A stretch of DNA of 64,000 nt from CAZDQL01 sp964507325 (GCA_964507325.1 CAZDQL010000010.1:1-64000); one strand, 5' to 3'. Numbered from the stretch's first letter, positions 1 through 8,438 are shown. The notes: generated by a model not told the origin, from the letters alone. Program-made: numbers and translations.

Positions 1-88
1 CGGGGCCGCAGCCACTGCAGCATAGGCACTCGAGAATGCAACATCAGGGTCCACTGATACGGGGGAGGATCAGTAGGGCACTGCGCTC

Positions 89-979
89 ATGAAGCTAGCT
101 CTGATCACGGCGCTCGGCCTGATCGCCGCCGGATACGCACTGGTGCTGTTGCAGGGGGTGCGCAGGGCGCGCCGCGACTCACCCACGGAGCTGGGTCCGG
201 GCGGTCGCTGGCAGCCCAAGCCGTTGCACCTCCTGATCGGTTTCGTCACGAACTTCTTCGACACGCTCGGCATCGGCAACTTCGCGCCGACGACGGCGTG
301 GTATCGCTACGCGAAGGTCGTGCCCGACCAACTCATCCCCGGCACGATGAACGTCGGCCACACCTTGCCGGTCATGTTGATGGCCTTTCTCTACATCGAG
401 ATCGTCGAGGTCGAGCCCGTCACGTTGCTGAGCATGATCTCCTGTGCCGTGGTGGGGGCGTGGCTGGGAGCGGGGGTCGTGGCGCGCATGCCCAAGCAGC
501 GGATCCAGATCGGCATGGGCGGAGCGCTCCTCGTCGCCGCGCTGCTGATGGCGGCGTTCCAGTTCGATCTCGAACCCGAGGGTGCCCAGGCGCTGGGCCT
601 CGAACTGCCCCAGCTGATCGTGGCCAGCCTCGTGATCGGGGTGCTCGGCGCTCTGATGACGATCGGCGTGGGGCTCTACGCGCCGTGCATGATCCTCGTC
701 AGTCTGATGGGCATGAATCCAATCGCCTCCTTCCCGATCATGATGGGCGCCTGCGCCTTCCTGATGCCCGTCGCGAGCACGCGTTTCGTGCTCTCCCGCA
801 AGCTGCGGATCCGGGCGGCGCTCGGCCTCACGCTCGGCGGTTTCCCGGCCGTTCTGATTGCGGCGCTGCTGGTGGAGTCACTTCCGCTCTACGCTCTGAA
901 GTGGCTCGTCATCGTCGTGGTGCTCGTCACCGCCGTCCAGTTGCTGCGCAGCGCCAGGGTGTCGAGTCAATCAACGTGA
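89..979 (+). CDS. TSUP (TauE/SafE-like) membrane permease
   Basis: This 296-residue protein is almost entirely hydrophobic, with about eight predicted membrane segments beginning at residues 3-22. The arrangement fits the TSUP (TauE/SafE, formerly DUF81) family, whose members export or import sulfite, sulfoacetate and other small anions at the inner membrane. Typical family features are the paired glycine-rich half-repeats (residues about 50-120 and 185-290) and the cytoplasmic loop with basic residues after residue 130. The substrate cannot be read from sequence. The sulfatase next door makes an anion such as sulfite or sulfate a tempting guess, but the two genes are convergent and not an operon. 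The ATG start is followed directly by the first membrane helix, so it is accepted although no strong ribosome site precedes it. Confidence 0.8.
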   Translation: MKLALITALGLIAAGYALVLLQGVRRARRDSPTELGPGGRWQPKPLHLLIGFVTNFFDTLGIGNFAPTTAWYRYAKVVPDQLIPGTMNVGHTLPVMLMAFLYIEIVEVEPVTLLSMISCAVVGAWLGAGVVARMPKQRIQIGMGGALLVAALLMAAFQFDLEPEGAQALGLELPQLIVASLVIGVLGALMTIGVGLYAPCMILVSLMGMNPIASFPIMMGACAFLMPVASTRFVLSRKLRIRAALGLTLGGFPAVLIAALLVESLPLYALKWLVIVVVLVTAVQLLRSARVSSQST

Positions 980-1060
980 GCCCGCTCCGGGCCGTCCCGG
1001 TCCTCGGGAGCAGCGTACGCGACCCAAGGTAGAGCACGTCTTCTCAGACGGGAGTCGCGC

Positions 1061-2428
1061 CTACTTCCGCTGGGGGACCGGCGCGCCGACGTTCGCGCGC
1101 CATTCCCTCAGGAGGCGGTGCAGCTCGTCGCGTATTGCGGGCCGCTCCTCGGCGAGGTTGTTGCGTTCCCCGATGTCGTCTTCGAGGTCGTAGAGCTCGA
1201 GGGCGCCGTCCTCGAAGTACTCGTGGAGCTTGAAGCGTCCCCTGCGGATCACGCTGCAGGGGCGGGTCCGGAAGAGCGCGTCGCGCTGTTCATGGGTCAC
1301 CTGGTAGCTCTGCAGGTAGGCGGGGAAGTGCCAGAACAGCGGCCGCTCTTCGAGACCCGCGACCTCGCCACCCCGCAACAGGGGCGCGAGGTCGACACCG
1401 TCGAGGACCTGGTCGGGGCGCTCTGCAGCGGCGATCGAGAGCAGGGTCGGGTAGAGGTCCACCCCGATGATGGGCAGCCCCGTCTCGCCGGCCGCGACGA
1501 CGCCGGGCCAGTGGACGAAGAACGGCACTCGAATGCCGCCCTCGTAGTAGTTGCCCTTGTAGCCCCAGAGTGGGTCCATGTCGGTCGCCGGGCCATAGCC
1601 ACCGTTGTCCGACGTGAAGAAGACCACCGTGTCATCGAGCAGCTCGAGGGCTTCGAGCTTCGCGATCAGCCGGCCGACACCGTCGTCGACGGCCTGGATC
1701 ATGGTGGCCATCTCGACGTGCTGGTGCAGCATGCCGGGCGCCTTCTCCTGATACTTGGGGAGCAGCTCGAGCTTGGCGTGCAGCGGCGTGTGGACCGCGA
1801 GGTGGGAGAGATAGGCGCACCAGCGCTCGTCCTTGTTCGCTTCGATGAAGTCGATGCACCGGTCGGTGAGCACGTCGGTGAGGTAGGCGCCGTCGGGGCC
1901 GCGGTAGCCCTTGAAGCCGGGCAGGCGCCGATAGTCCACGCAGACGTCGAAGCCCTGCTCCTCGGGAGTGGTGCCCAGGTGCCACTTGCCGAAGATGCCC
2001 GTGCGGTACCCGTGGGCTTGCAGGATCTCCGCCCAGGTCACGATATCGGGGCGCAGGGTCGCCGTGCCTGGGACGTGAGTGAGGAGACGGTCCTGCTCCT
2101 TGCCCCGCGGTCGCGTCCCGACGTTGAAGACCTCGTGGCGCGGAGTGTACTGGCCCGAGAGCAGGCAGGCGCGCGCCGGGGCGCAGTTGGCTGCACAGGA
2201 GTAGGCATTTGTGAACACGAGTCCGCGCTCGGCCAGGGCGTCCAGGTTGGGGGTCTCGTAGAAGTCCGATCCCATGTAGCCTGTGTCACGCCAACCGAAG
2301 TCGTCGAGGTAGATGAACAGGATGTTCGGCGGTTCGTCGGCGCTCGCCAAGCGCGGCAGCGCGAGGAGCAGGAGGGCTCCCAGCACAGCCCATGCATGGG
2401 CTCTCCGTCGCTCTTGCCTGTGTGTCAT
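1061..2428 (-). CDS. secreted sulfatase (S1 family, CAPAR type)
   Basis: A 455-residue type I sulfatase with a signal peptide (hydrophobic residues about 12-30, ending LASA). The metal-binding start of the fold is LDDFGW at residues 41-46. Formylglycine would form at Cys82 in C-A-P-A-R, which matches the CxPxR/CxAxR signature matured by formylglycine-generating enzyme; no such enzyme is in this window. The second metal and sulfate site is seen in TSDNGGYG and the following WGYKGNYYEGG. It hydrolyses a sulfate ester, probably on a polysaccharide, outside the cytoplasm. An upstream in-frame ATG would add 25 residues of non-signal sequence, so the start before the signal peptide is preferred; AGGA lies 9 nt upstream. 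The last 70 codons have a diverged copy at 16618-16830. Confidence 0.88.
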   Translation of the reverse strand: MTHRQERRRAHAWAVLGALLLLALPRLASADEPPNILFIYLDDFGWRDTGYMGSDFYETPNLDALAERGLVFTNAYSCAANCAPARACLLSGQYTPRHEVFNVGTRPRGKEQDRLLTHVPGTATLRPDIVTWAEILQAHGYRTGIFGKWHLGTTPEEQGFDVCVDYRRLPGFKGYRGPDGAYLTDVLTDRCIDFIEANKDERWCAYLSHLAVHTPLHAKLELLPKYQEKAPGMLHQHVEMATMIQAVDDGVGRLIAKLEALELLDDTVVFFTSDNGGYGPATDMDPLWGYKGNYYEGGIRVPFFVHWPGVVAAGETGLPIIGVDLYPTLLSIAAAERPDQVLDGVDLAPLLRGGEVAGLEERPLFWHFPAYLQSYQVTHEQRDALFRTRPCSVIRRGRFKLHEYFEDGALELYDLEDDIGERNNLAEERPAIRDELHRLLREWRANVGAPVPQRK

Positions 2429-2574
2429 GGATTCGTGGTCCTGTGCGCGTGGCCGACTGCGGGCGCTGCGATCGTCGACGAAACCTCCCGCGAGGACAAG
2501 CACTCCCTCGCTGCTGCCCGTGCGGACTCGAGTTCACCGCCGCCCGTAGGCTGCGCGTCTCCGTCGCCGCCGAC

Positions 2575-3723
2575 TCAGCCGGGGAAGCTCCCCAGGACCC
2601 GGTGCACGCGGTCGATGTCGGCCGGTTCGTTGTACAGGTGAGGAGACAGTCGCAGGGCGCCGTTGCGCAGGGAGAGGTCGATGCCCGCGGCGTCGAGCGC
2701 TTCGTGCAGGGAGCCGTTCCGCGTCGGATCGCGGTGGGAGAAGAACACGAGGGTCGAGCGCAGGGGACCCTCGCGAGGGCTCAGGAGGCGGTAGCGGTCC
2801 GGGAGGCCTTCGACGAAGCGTGTCACGAGGGCTTGATCGTGGTCCCGGATGCGATCGAGCCCGAGCTCGAGCAGATGCTCGACGGCCGCTGCGAAGGGGA
2901 GGAAGTTGAAGAAGTTGGCCGTCCCGAAGACGTCGTAGGCGGGCGCGGCCAGTCCCTCCACCAGGGCGACGTCCCCGAGCTCACCCGCCAGCTCCTCCGG
3001 AGACAGCATCGCGAGCCAGTAGGCCTGGGTCGGCAGCAGGCGGTCGCGGAACGCGGGGCGGAGCCAACAGAGGCCCGTCCCGTAGGGACCGCACAACCAC
3101 TTGAAGCCCGTGCTGACGAGTGCGTCGATGGGGGCCTGCGCCGGGTGCAATGCCGCCGCGCCCAGCCCCTGGGACGCGTTGACGACGAAGGACACGTCGC
3201 ACTCGCGACACAGGTTGCCGATGCGCTCGAAGTCGATGGTGTGGCCCGAGAAGGAGTGCACCCAGCTCGCGCAGAGGAGACGCGTCCGGGGGCCGATGGC
3301 CGCGGCCACCTCCTGCACCTGCACGACCTCCGCCGCCGGGCGGACGCGGCGCACCCGCACGCCGAAGCGCTCTTCGAGCACGAGCCAGGGGAAGATGTCC
3401 GCGGGGAAGTCCCCGGCGACGACGATCACTTCGTCGCCGGCTCGCCAGGGGAAGCCCTGGGCGACTACGTTCAGCCCGTAGGAGGCGCTGTTGGCCAGGA
3501 TCACCTCCTCCGGCGGGACGTCGAGCAGTCGGCCGAGCGCCTTGCGCAGACGGGCCGGGACCTCCAGGAAGCGGGCCAGTGGGAGCTCCGCCGGTGAGAC
3601 CTTGCTCTGGACCGCCGCACGGGCCTCGTCCGCCGCTGGCAGGGGCAGGGCACCCTGGTGCGCCGTGTCGAGCCAGACCCGGCCGCCGAAGTCGCCGAAG
3701 TCCCCGGAGAGCCGGCTACCCAT
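2575..3723 (-). CDS. class V aminotransferase (PLP-dependent)
   Basis: This 382-residue protein belongs to the fold-type I, class V aminotransferase group that includes cysteine desulfurases, kynureninase and isopenicillin-N epimerase-like enzymes. The PLP lysine is most likely Lys208 in STGFKWLCGPYG. Other family landmarks are HQGALP near the N-terminus, NSASYGLN (residues 78-85), and the CASWVHSFSGH segment before the cofactor-binding aspartate/asparagine stretch VNASQGLG. No strong feature separates a desulfurase from an amino acid lyase or epimerase. The start codon lies inside the end of the upstream MarR gene (8-base overlap), so the two are one transcription unit and probably translationally coupled. 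This suggests the MarR regulator controls this enzyme. Confidence 0.8.
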   Translation of the reverse strand: MGSRLSGDFGDFGGRVWLDTAHQGALPLPAADEARAAVQSKVSPAELPLARFLEVPARLRKALGRLLDVPPEEVILANSASYGLNVVAQGFPWRAGDEVIVVAGDFPADIFPWLVLEERFGVRVRRVRPAAEVVQVQEVAAAIGPRTRLLCASWVHSFSGHTIDFERIGNLCRECDVSFVVNASQGLGAAALHPAQAPIDALVSTGFKWLCGPYGTGLCWLRPAFRDRLLPTQAYWLAMLSPEELAGELGDVALVEGLAAPAYDVFGTANFFNFLPFAAAVEHLLELGLDRIRDHDQALVTRFVEGLPDRYRLLSPREGPLRSTLVFFSHRDPTRNGSLHEALDAAGIDLSLRNGALRLSPHLYNEPADIDRVHRVLGSFPG

Positions 3724-4219
3724 CGACGGCCGATCCGACGGGGCAGTCGGATCCCCGGCAGGTCCCGTGATCGCACAGGCGGCAGATGCGCCAGGCGTCC
3801 GCCCGGTCCGCCGGCAGACCCGAGAGTAGCTTGGTGGCGAGGCGCCTCAGGGTCTCGGTCTCCCGCGCCGTGAGCGCGCTGAGGACGCGCTCGAGCGCCC
3901 GCTTGCGCTGTGCGAGGGCCGTGCGGGCCCGGCTCCGACCCGCCTGTGTGCAGTGCAGGGCCACCGTCCGCCGGTCGCGTCCGCTGCGCCTCTCGACCGC
4001 GCCCGCGCGGCTCAGGCGATCGATGGCGCGCACGGCTCCGGAGTGGGTCAGCCCCGTGGAGGTCGCGATGTCGGACACCGTCGAGCCCGGCCGCGCGTGC
4101 ACGGCGAGCAGAGCCGCCAACTGCGCGGGCGACTCGTCGGCCGAGAGCATCGCGGCCGTCTGGACGTCGTAGCAGCCGATGGCGAGGGCGCCGAGGAGGT
4201 TGGCGGTGTGAGCGTTCAT
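3716..4219 (-). CDS. MarR family regulator with Cys-rich tail
   Basis: A 167-residue winged-helix MarR protein. The DNA-binding part runs from about residue 45 to 90 (TVSDIATSTGLTHSGAVRAIDRL, recognised here by its helix-turn-helix pattern) with the wing RRSGRDRR at residues 78-84, flanked by the dimerisation helices. After the usual fold there is a tail with Cys146, Cys149, Cys154 and Cys159 (C-x2-C-x4-C-x4-C), which could bind a metal or sense redox state. The ATG at 4219 is chosen over in-frame ATGs further upstream because those lie within the palindromic operator at 4230-4263. It overlaps the downstream aminotransferase by 8 bases. Autoregulation is inferred from the operator position. 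Confidence 0.82.
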   Translation of the reverse strand: MNAHTANLLGALAIGCYDVQTAAMLSADESPAQLAALLAVHARPGSTVSDIATSTGLTHSGAVRAIDRLSRAGAVERRSGRDRRTVALHCTQAGRSRARTALAQRKRALERVLSALTARETETLRRLATKLLSGLPADRADAWRICRLCDHGTCRGSDCPVGSAVDG

Positions 4220-4229
4220 GGCGGATATT

Positions 4230-4263
4230 TTATGTGCTACAATCATATGAATCCAGCACATAA
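4230..4263. promoter_or_regulatory. palindromic operator upstream of marR-like gene
   Basis: TTATGTGCT (4230-4238) and AGCACATAA (4255-4263) form perfect 9-base arms. The palindrome TCATATGA (4243-4250) sits exactly on the same dyad centre. The site begins 11 bases upstream of the preferred MarR start and forms an AT-rich island in GC-rich DNA. MarR proteins commonly bind such sites over their own promoter. TAAAAT, read on the minus strand next to the site, could be its -10 element. Confidence 0.65.
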
Positions 4264-4268
4264 TCGCA

Positions 4269-4297
4269 CACCGTGAGTGTGTCAGGGACTCACGGTG
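4269..4297 (-). terminator. hairpin terminator after PQQ propeller gene
   Basis: CACCGTGAGT (4269-4278) and ACTCACGGTG (4288-4297) are perfect 10-base arms around a 9-base loop. The hairpin lies between the stop of the PQQ propeller gene and the promoter region of the MarR gene. No long T tract follows on the minus strand, so it would be a U-poor terminator or a transcript-stabilising stem. Confidence 0.5.
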
Positions 4298-4322
4298 GCG
4301 TCGGATCGTGGTCGATCCGCGC

Positions 4323-5474
4323 TCACCTGAGCGCGTAGCTCTTCAGCTTCGAGTCCTCGGTGAAGACGAGCAGGCGTTCGCCAGCGGTCGTGAGCGGAGC
4401 CGAGAGCGCGCAGTCGAATCCCAGCCTCCAGCGCCCCGAACCCGATTCCCCGCGCATCGCGTGGACGCGGTGTTCGCTGCCGAAGAGCACGGACTCCGAG
4501 CCGCACTGGGAGTGACAGAGATCGGCAGGCGCCCTGCGGGACCATTCCTCTTCGCCCGTCGTGAGGTCGAGTCCGCAGTAGGAGTACTTCTCCTCCAGGA
4601 CGGACATCGCGCCCGCCTTCTTCGTACGGGAGTCGACGTTCACGAAGCAGACGGTGTCCCCCACGACTCGGGGCGTCCCGCTGGCACCGAGGTGCTCCCA
4701 GCGAACCGCTCCGGTCTCACGCTCGAGGCAGTAGACCTCGTTGACGAGCCCCGAGGTGGTCTTGGCGACGACGGCATCCGCGCAGGCGATGGGCGGGTGC
4801 AGCACCTGGTCCTCTATCGCCGACACCCAGGCCAAGCACTGGCGGTCGAGGTCGACGGCGTAGACCCCGCCGCTCTTCGACGACCGGCCCCCGAAGGAGA
4901 GCTCGAAGCCGCTACTGATGCTGTACGCGACGAAGGCGAGGTCGTCCGCGACCGAGATCGCCTCCGCCCTGTGGTTCGTCAACTCGTCGTCGTTCGGCTG
5001 GAACTCCCAGCAGAAGTCTCCTGACCGCAGGTCCCGGACCTCCAGGCCGCATCCCTGGAGCAGGACGAGCCCCTCTCCCCAGAGCGCCAGCTCGCAGCCG
5101 CGCGCCGACTCGGCGGTCCAGCGCTCCTCTCCGGTGGCCAGGTCGAGAGCGATGAGGCCGTTGCCCAGGGTGGGGGTCACCACGAGATCGCCGTGAATCA
5201 GCGGGGTCGCGTACGCCTCCAGGTCGGAACGGCTCCAGAGCTCCGCTCCCGTCGACAGGTCGACCACCATCAGGGTCTTGTCCCCGGTGCAGAAGGCGAG
5301 CCGGCCTTCGCCCGCTCCCGCTTCGTAGGGCACCGAGGCCGGCAGGGTCACGCACCAGTCGGCTGCAGGGGCCGATCCGCGGACAGCGACCACACCTGCG
5401 GCCAGGATGCCGATGGCTGCCGCCGTGAAGGTGAGGACCTTGCGCGAGTCGCCGATCGAAGAGACGGAGGACAT
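4323..5474 (-). CDS. PQQ-like beta-propeller protein, membrane-anchored
   Basis: This 383-residue protein starts with a hydrophobic segment (residues about 13-33) that is either a signal anchor or a signal peptide. Beta-propeller blades of the PQQ/BamB type follow. Repeated blade motifs include VDLSTGAELWSRS, LDLATGEERWTAES, VDLDRQCLAWVS, LERETGAVRWEHL and LDLTTGEEEWSR, all with the tryptophan-docking pattern. It probably acts in the periplasm or on the cell surface as a binding or scaffold protein; no PQQ-dependent dehydrogenase residues can be asserted. AGGAG lies 8 bases before the ATG. Such propeller proteins are abundant in Planctomycetota. The gene is divergent from the UGA-containing gene at 5706. 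Confidence 0.78.
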   Translation of the reverse strand: MSSVSSIGDSRKVLTFTAAAIGILAAGVVAVRGSAPAADWCVTLPASVPYEAGAGEGRLAFCTGDKTLMVVDLSTGAELWSRSDLEAYATPLIHGDLVVTPTLGNGLIALDLATGEERWTAESARGCELALWGEGLVLLQGCGLEVRDLRSGDFCWEFQPNDDELTNHRAEAISVADDLAFVAYSISSGFELSFGGRSSKSGGVYAVDLDRQCLAWVSAIEDQVLHPPIACADAVVAKTTSGLVNEVYCLERETGAVRWEHLGASGTPRVVGDTVCFVNVDSRTKKAGAMSVLEEKYSYCGLDLTTGEEEWSRRAPADLCHSQCGSESVLFGSEHRVHAMRGESGSGRWRLGFDCALSAPLTTAGERLLVFTEDSKLKSYALR

Positions 5475-5705
5475 GGGGATCTCCTGGCAGGGTTCCTGCT
5501 CATCCTCGGCGGGGGGGTACCCGGTTCTGAAGGACAGGCCAGGGAAGCGCCCGGGGGGCTCGCCGAACCGGGGAAGAGGGCGTCCTGTCAGTCGTCGATC
5601 GGGGCCGGAAGCAGGTAACTCCGGGGAGCGAGCGAACTAATGGATGGACCCGGAGTCGAGCGGTAGGTTGGATGGCCTTCCACCCCGGGAAGGGAGGTGA
5701 GCATC

Positions 5706-7271
5706 GTGACTTGGAGACGAACGACTGCGCTGGTAGCCACGGCTGCCGCGATGTTGGCGGTGGGTACGATCGCGGAGGGGCAGGAGCAGACCTGTACCCT
5801 GAAGCCCAGGCTGCTCGAGGAGGTGGGGAATCCGAGCGACCTCTTCTTCGCGCCCTCCGACGCAGTGCCCCTCGACACTCTCTTCGCCCACGTCAAGGCC
5901 CAGACCTTCCGGTGGTCGAAGTCGAGGCGCTGGACCAATCGCCGGGGGCGGGCCAAGTTCAACGAGGTCGTGGAGACCCCGCCGCCCTACGTGAGCGCCG
6001 AGCCCCTGGAGGCTGTGGTGCGCCTCGGCGACCACGACTACGGTTTCGCCCTCGACCGCTCGCGAGCGAAGGGAGACTACGACCGCCTCTACTTCGACCG
6101 GGACCGCGACGGCGACCTCACCGACGAAGCGCCCCTCGCGGCGGAGCCGATGCAGCGTAGCGTGGGCTTCTTCTTCGGCTCCGAGGAGCCCCAGACACTC
6201 ACGAGAGACGGCCGCCGCTGGGAGTTTCCCCTGGTCGAATTGCCGCTCGAGGTCGATGGGACCTCCACCCCCTACGCCTTCCGCTTCACCCTACGGGGGT
6301 ATGTCCTGGGGGGCACCAAGAGGGTGACCGCCTCCCTGGCGGCGGCCATGTGCCGGAGCGGCTCTCTCGAGTTGGGGGGACAGCCGCACCTCTTCGTCCT
6401 AGTCGACTACAACAGCAACGGCCGGTACGACGACCGACTCGCCGACGACAAGTACAGGGGGGACGCCCTCTTCATCGATCCCTCCAAGGAGGATGCCTGG
6501 ACCATCCTCCTCGAACGCTCCAACCGTCAGTACCTCACCGACCTCCTGTGCATCGGCGGCGCGTTCTACGAGCCCGGGTACACCGCCGGGGGCGAGTCGC
6601 TGACCCTCGCCCCGACGACCCTTCCCATGGGGCAGCTGCGGCTGGGGACGACCCCGTGGACGGCCAAGGTGTCCAGCGACCACGGGGTCTTCGAAATCGG
6701 GGCCCCGGCCGAGGGCACGGCCGAGGTGCCGGCGGGGGAGTGGAGGCTGCTCTCCTACACCATCGACCACACAGGGATCCCCTGGAAGGAGCAGCAGGAG
6801 GCTGAAGAGGAGCAGGCCGACGGGGATGGGGAGGACGATCGACCGCGGACCTACGTCTCGGCGAACGTCCCCAAGGACCTGGGCACGCTGGAGGTCCCGG
6901 CCGGCGGAACCCTCGAACTGCCCTTCGGCCCGCCCTACCGCGCCCTCGTCAGGGCCCATCCCAAGAAGCGGGGCAAGGTGGATCTGCGTCTCGACCTCAA
7001 GGACCGGGGGGGCGCCTCCTGCGCCGGCCTCAGGGTCGAGGGGGATCGTCCCCCGAGCCCCTCCTTCCGCATCTTCGATCCCGGCGGCAAGCTCGTACAC
7101 AAGGGCGAATTCGAATACGGCTGAGGCTTCACCTGCTCGTACTCATGGCGAGTACCCAAAGAGCTGGCGCAGAAGTACACGGTGCACGTCGTCCTGTCCG
7201 CGGGCCCCTTCGCGGTGGACCCCAAGTCGGTGACCGTGCTCAGCGCCTCGGACTTGCGCCCGAAGGAGTGA
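5706..7271 (+). CDS. secreted protein with in-frame UGA (candidate selenoprotein)
   Basis: The frame runs from a GTG at 5706, which has GGAGGTGA five bases upstream, to a TGA at 7122-7124. It then continues in the same frame for 48 more sense codons to a TGA at 7269-7271. Without recoding the product is 472 residues; with UGA read as selenocysteine 473 it is 521. An N-terminal hydrophobic stretch (residues 8-22) is a signal peptide. Asp-rich segments such as FDRDRDGDLTDE and DYNSNGRYDDR resemble calcium-binding repeats. No catalytic family is recognised. The downstream part (UGFTCSYSW, then VHVVLSAGPFAV) reads as normal protein, and about 92% of its third codon positions are G or C. The alternatives are a nonsense mutation or a sequencing error. 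The hairpin downstream of the UGA favours recoding. Confidence 0.6.
7135..7164 (+). promoter_or_regulatory. SECIS-like hairpin downstream of in-frame UGA
   Basis: GTACTC (7139-7144) pairs perfectly with GAGTAC (7150-7155) around the loop ATGGC. GCTC (7135-7138) pairs with GAGC (7161-7164) across a five-base bulge. The apical loop begins 20 bases after the UGA, within the 16-37 base window described for bacterial SECIS elements. The loop has G at positions 3 and 4 rather than in the first two, so it departs from the published consensus. All four A-ending codons of the 48-codon extension fall in this segment. Confidence 0.45.
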
Positions 7272-7307
7272 TGCGGGTCCGGAGGGCCCTGCGGAACCGC
7301 GCGGTCC

Positions 7308-8405
7308 TCAGCCGCTGATCCTGCGCATCAACGCCTCCACCGGCCCCCGCGCGAAGCGTCGGTGCCAGAGGACCGCGAAGAGGGCCGAAGCGGCGCAGAA
7401 GGTGAGCGCGCTCCCCACTGCGAAGGGGAGCGTCTGGCCTTCCAGACGCCCCAGGGCCTCGAGGACGCCGAGCCCGACGATGACGTGGGCGATGTACAGG
7501 GTCAACGCGAGCTGACCAGTCGCCACCAGCGGTCTGCGGGCAACGCCGGGGAGGCTCACCACCAGCTCGCAGGCGAGCGCGATCGCGACGCTCGCCAGCG
7601 CGGCCCCGCCGACGACGAACGCGGGCGTGGGGGGGAGGGGCTCGGTGCTCAGCAGGACGCGCGGGCCCGTGGCCCACAGGGAGCGAGGTGCGAAGGAGTG
7701 CTCGGTCCAGAGGACCGCCGCGAGCACGACGGCCCCGGCGAGGAGCACGCGCCGCCGGACGCGCGCATCGGCGAACTCGATCCGCCCCAACCCGATCCCG
7801 AAGACGTAGAGCGCGGCCCAGGGGAAGAAGGGGTGCCAACCGTCGAGGAAGAGGTTGCGCAGGTAGCCGCTCGGCGTCGCGAGATCCCGGTAGGTGAGGT
7901 CGATCAGGTTCCAGTGGGCGAAGTAATCGCCCTGCAGATAGAAGAGCGCACCGCCCAGCGTCAGGGCGAGGCACACGCCGGCCAGGACACTCCGGGGCGC
8001 GAAGACGAGCAGCGCGCCCAGGCCGAGCCACACCCCGTAGAAGTGGAGGATGTCCGCCTCCCAGATCGGCATGAACGCGGTCCCGGCCACGAGCAGGAAG
8101 AGGCCGCGTCGAGCGAGCCGCAGCCGCGCCGCTCGCTGCTCCAGGGGGTCCCCGCTGCGCCGGGCGCGAGCGGCGCCCAGGGAGGCGCCGACCCCCGCGA
8201 GGACGATGAAGGTGGCGGCGGCGCGGCCCTGGATCGACCCGGTGATCCCGGCCAGCCAGGCCGGCCCCTGGCCCCAGGCCCCGAGGGCGAGCTCGTAGTT
8301 GACGACCACCATGCCCAGCAGGGCGAGGGCTCGGGTCAGGTCGAGACCCTCCAGACGGGGCGAGGAGGGGGGCCGGACGGGCTGGGAGGGGTTCGGATGG
8401 GGCAT
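7308..8405 (-). CDS. DUF418-type integral membrane protein
   Basis: A 365-residue membrane protein with about nine or ten hydrophobic helices. Its N-terminal LEGLDLTRALALLGMVVVN matches the start of the DUF418/YeiB and DUF1624 (heparan-alpha-glucosaminide acetyltransferase-like) membrane acyltransferase superfamily. The C-terminal half, with ATGQLALTLYIAHVIVG, is the DUF418 region. The likely role is modification or transport of a cell-envelope molecule, but the substrate is unknown. It is divergent from a TetR regulator, and the 23-base palindrome at 8416-8438 lies only 11 bases upstream of the start codon. Repression by that regulator is therefore likely, although this is inferred from layout alone. 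Confidence 0.78.
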   Translation of the reverse strand: MPHPNPSQPVRPPSSPRLEGLDLTRALALLGMVVVNYELALGAWGQGPAWLAGITGSIQGRAAATFIVLAGVGASLGAARARRSGDPLEQRAARLRLARRGLFLLVAGTAFMPIWEADILHFYGVWLGLGALLVFAPRSVLAGVCLALTLGGALFYLQGDYFAHWNLIDLTYRDLATPSGYLRNLFLDGWHPFFPWAALYVFGIGLGRIEFADARVRRRVLLAGAVVLAAVLWTEHSFAPRSLWATGPRVLLSTEPLPPTPAFVVGGAALASVAIALACELVVSLPGVARRPLVATGQLALTLYIAHVIVGLGVLEALGRLEGQTLPFAVGSALTFCAASALFAVLWHRRFARGPVEALMRRISG

Positions 8406-8415
8406 GGCGGGTCAA

Positions 8416-8438
8416 AATATGACAGTGACTGTCATATT
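8416..8438. promoter_or_regulatory. perfect palindromic operator between DUF418 and tetR genes
   Basis: AATATGACAGT (8416-8426) and ACTGTCATATT (8428-8438) are perfect 11-base arms around one central G. The site lies in the 67-base gap between two divergent genes, 11 bases from the DUF418 start and 34 bases from the TetR start. A further half-site-like CTGTCAC follows at 8447-8453. Length and symmetry are typical of a TetR-family operator controlling both genes. Confidence 0.72.

Noticed and set aside
53..74. Hairpin ACTGAT-n10-ATCAGT with a GGGGGAGG loop before the TSUP gene
   Set aside because: The stem is only six bases and the loop Shine-Dalgarno is about 20 bases from the start codon, too far for a clear regulatory claim.
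1037..1050. Small hairpin CGTCT-TCTC-AGACG between two convergent genes
   Set aside because: A five-base stem with a four-base loop and no T run is too weak to call a terminator.
1118..2641. A 507-codon plus-strand frame opposite the sulfatase at 1061-2428
   Set aside because: The minus-strand sulfatase has the full set of family motifs, while this frame has none.
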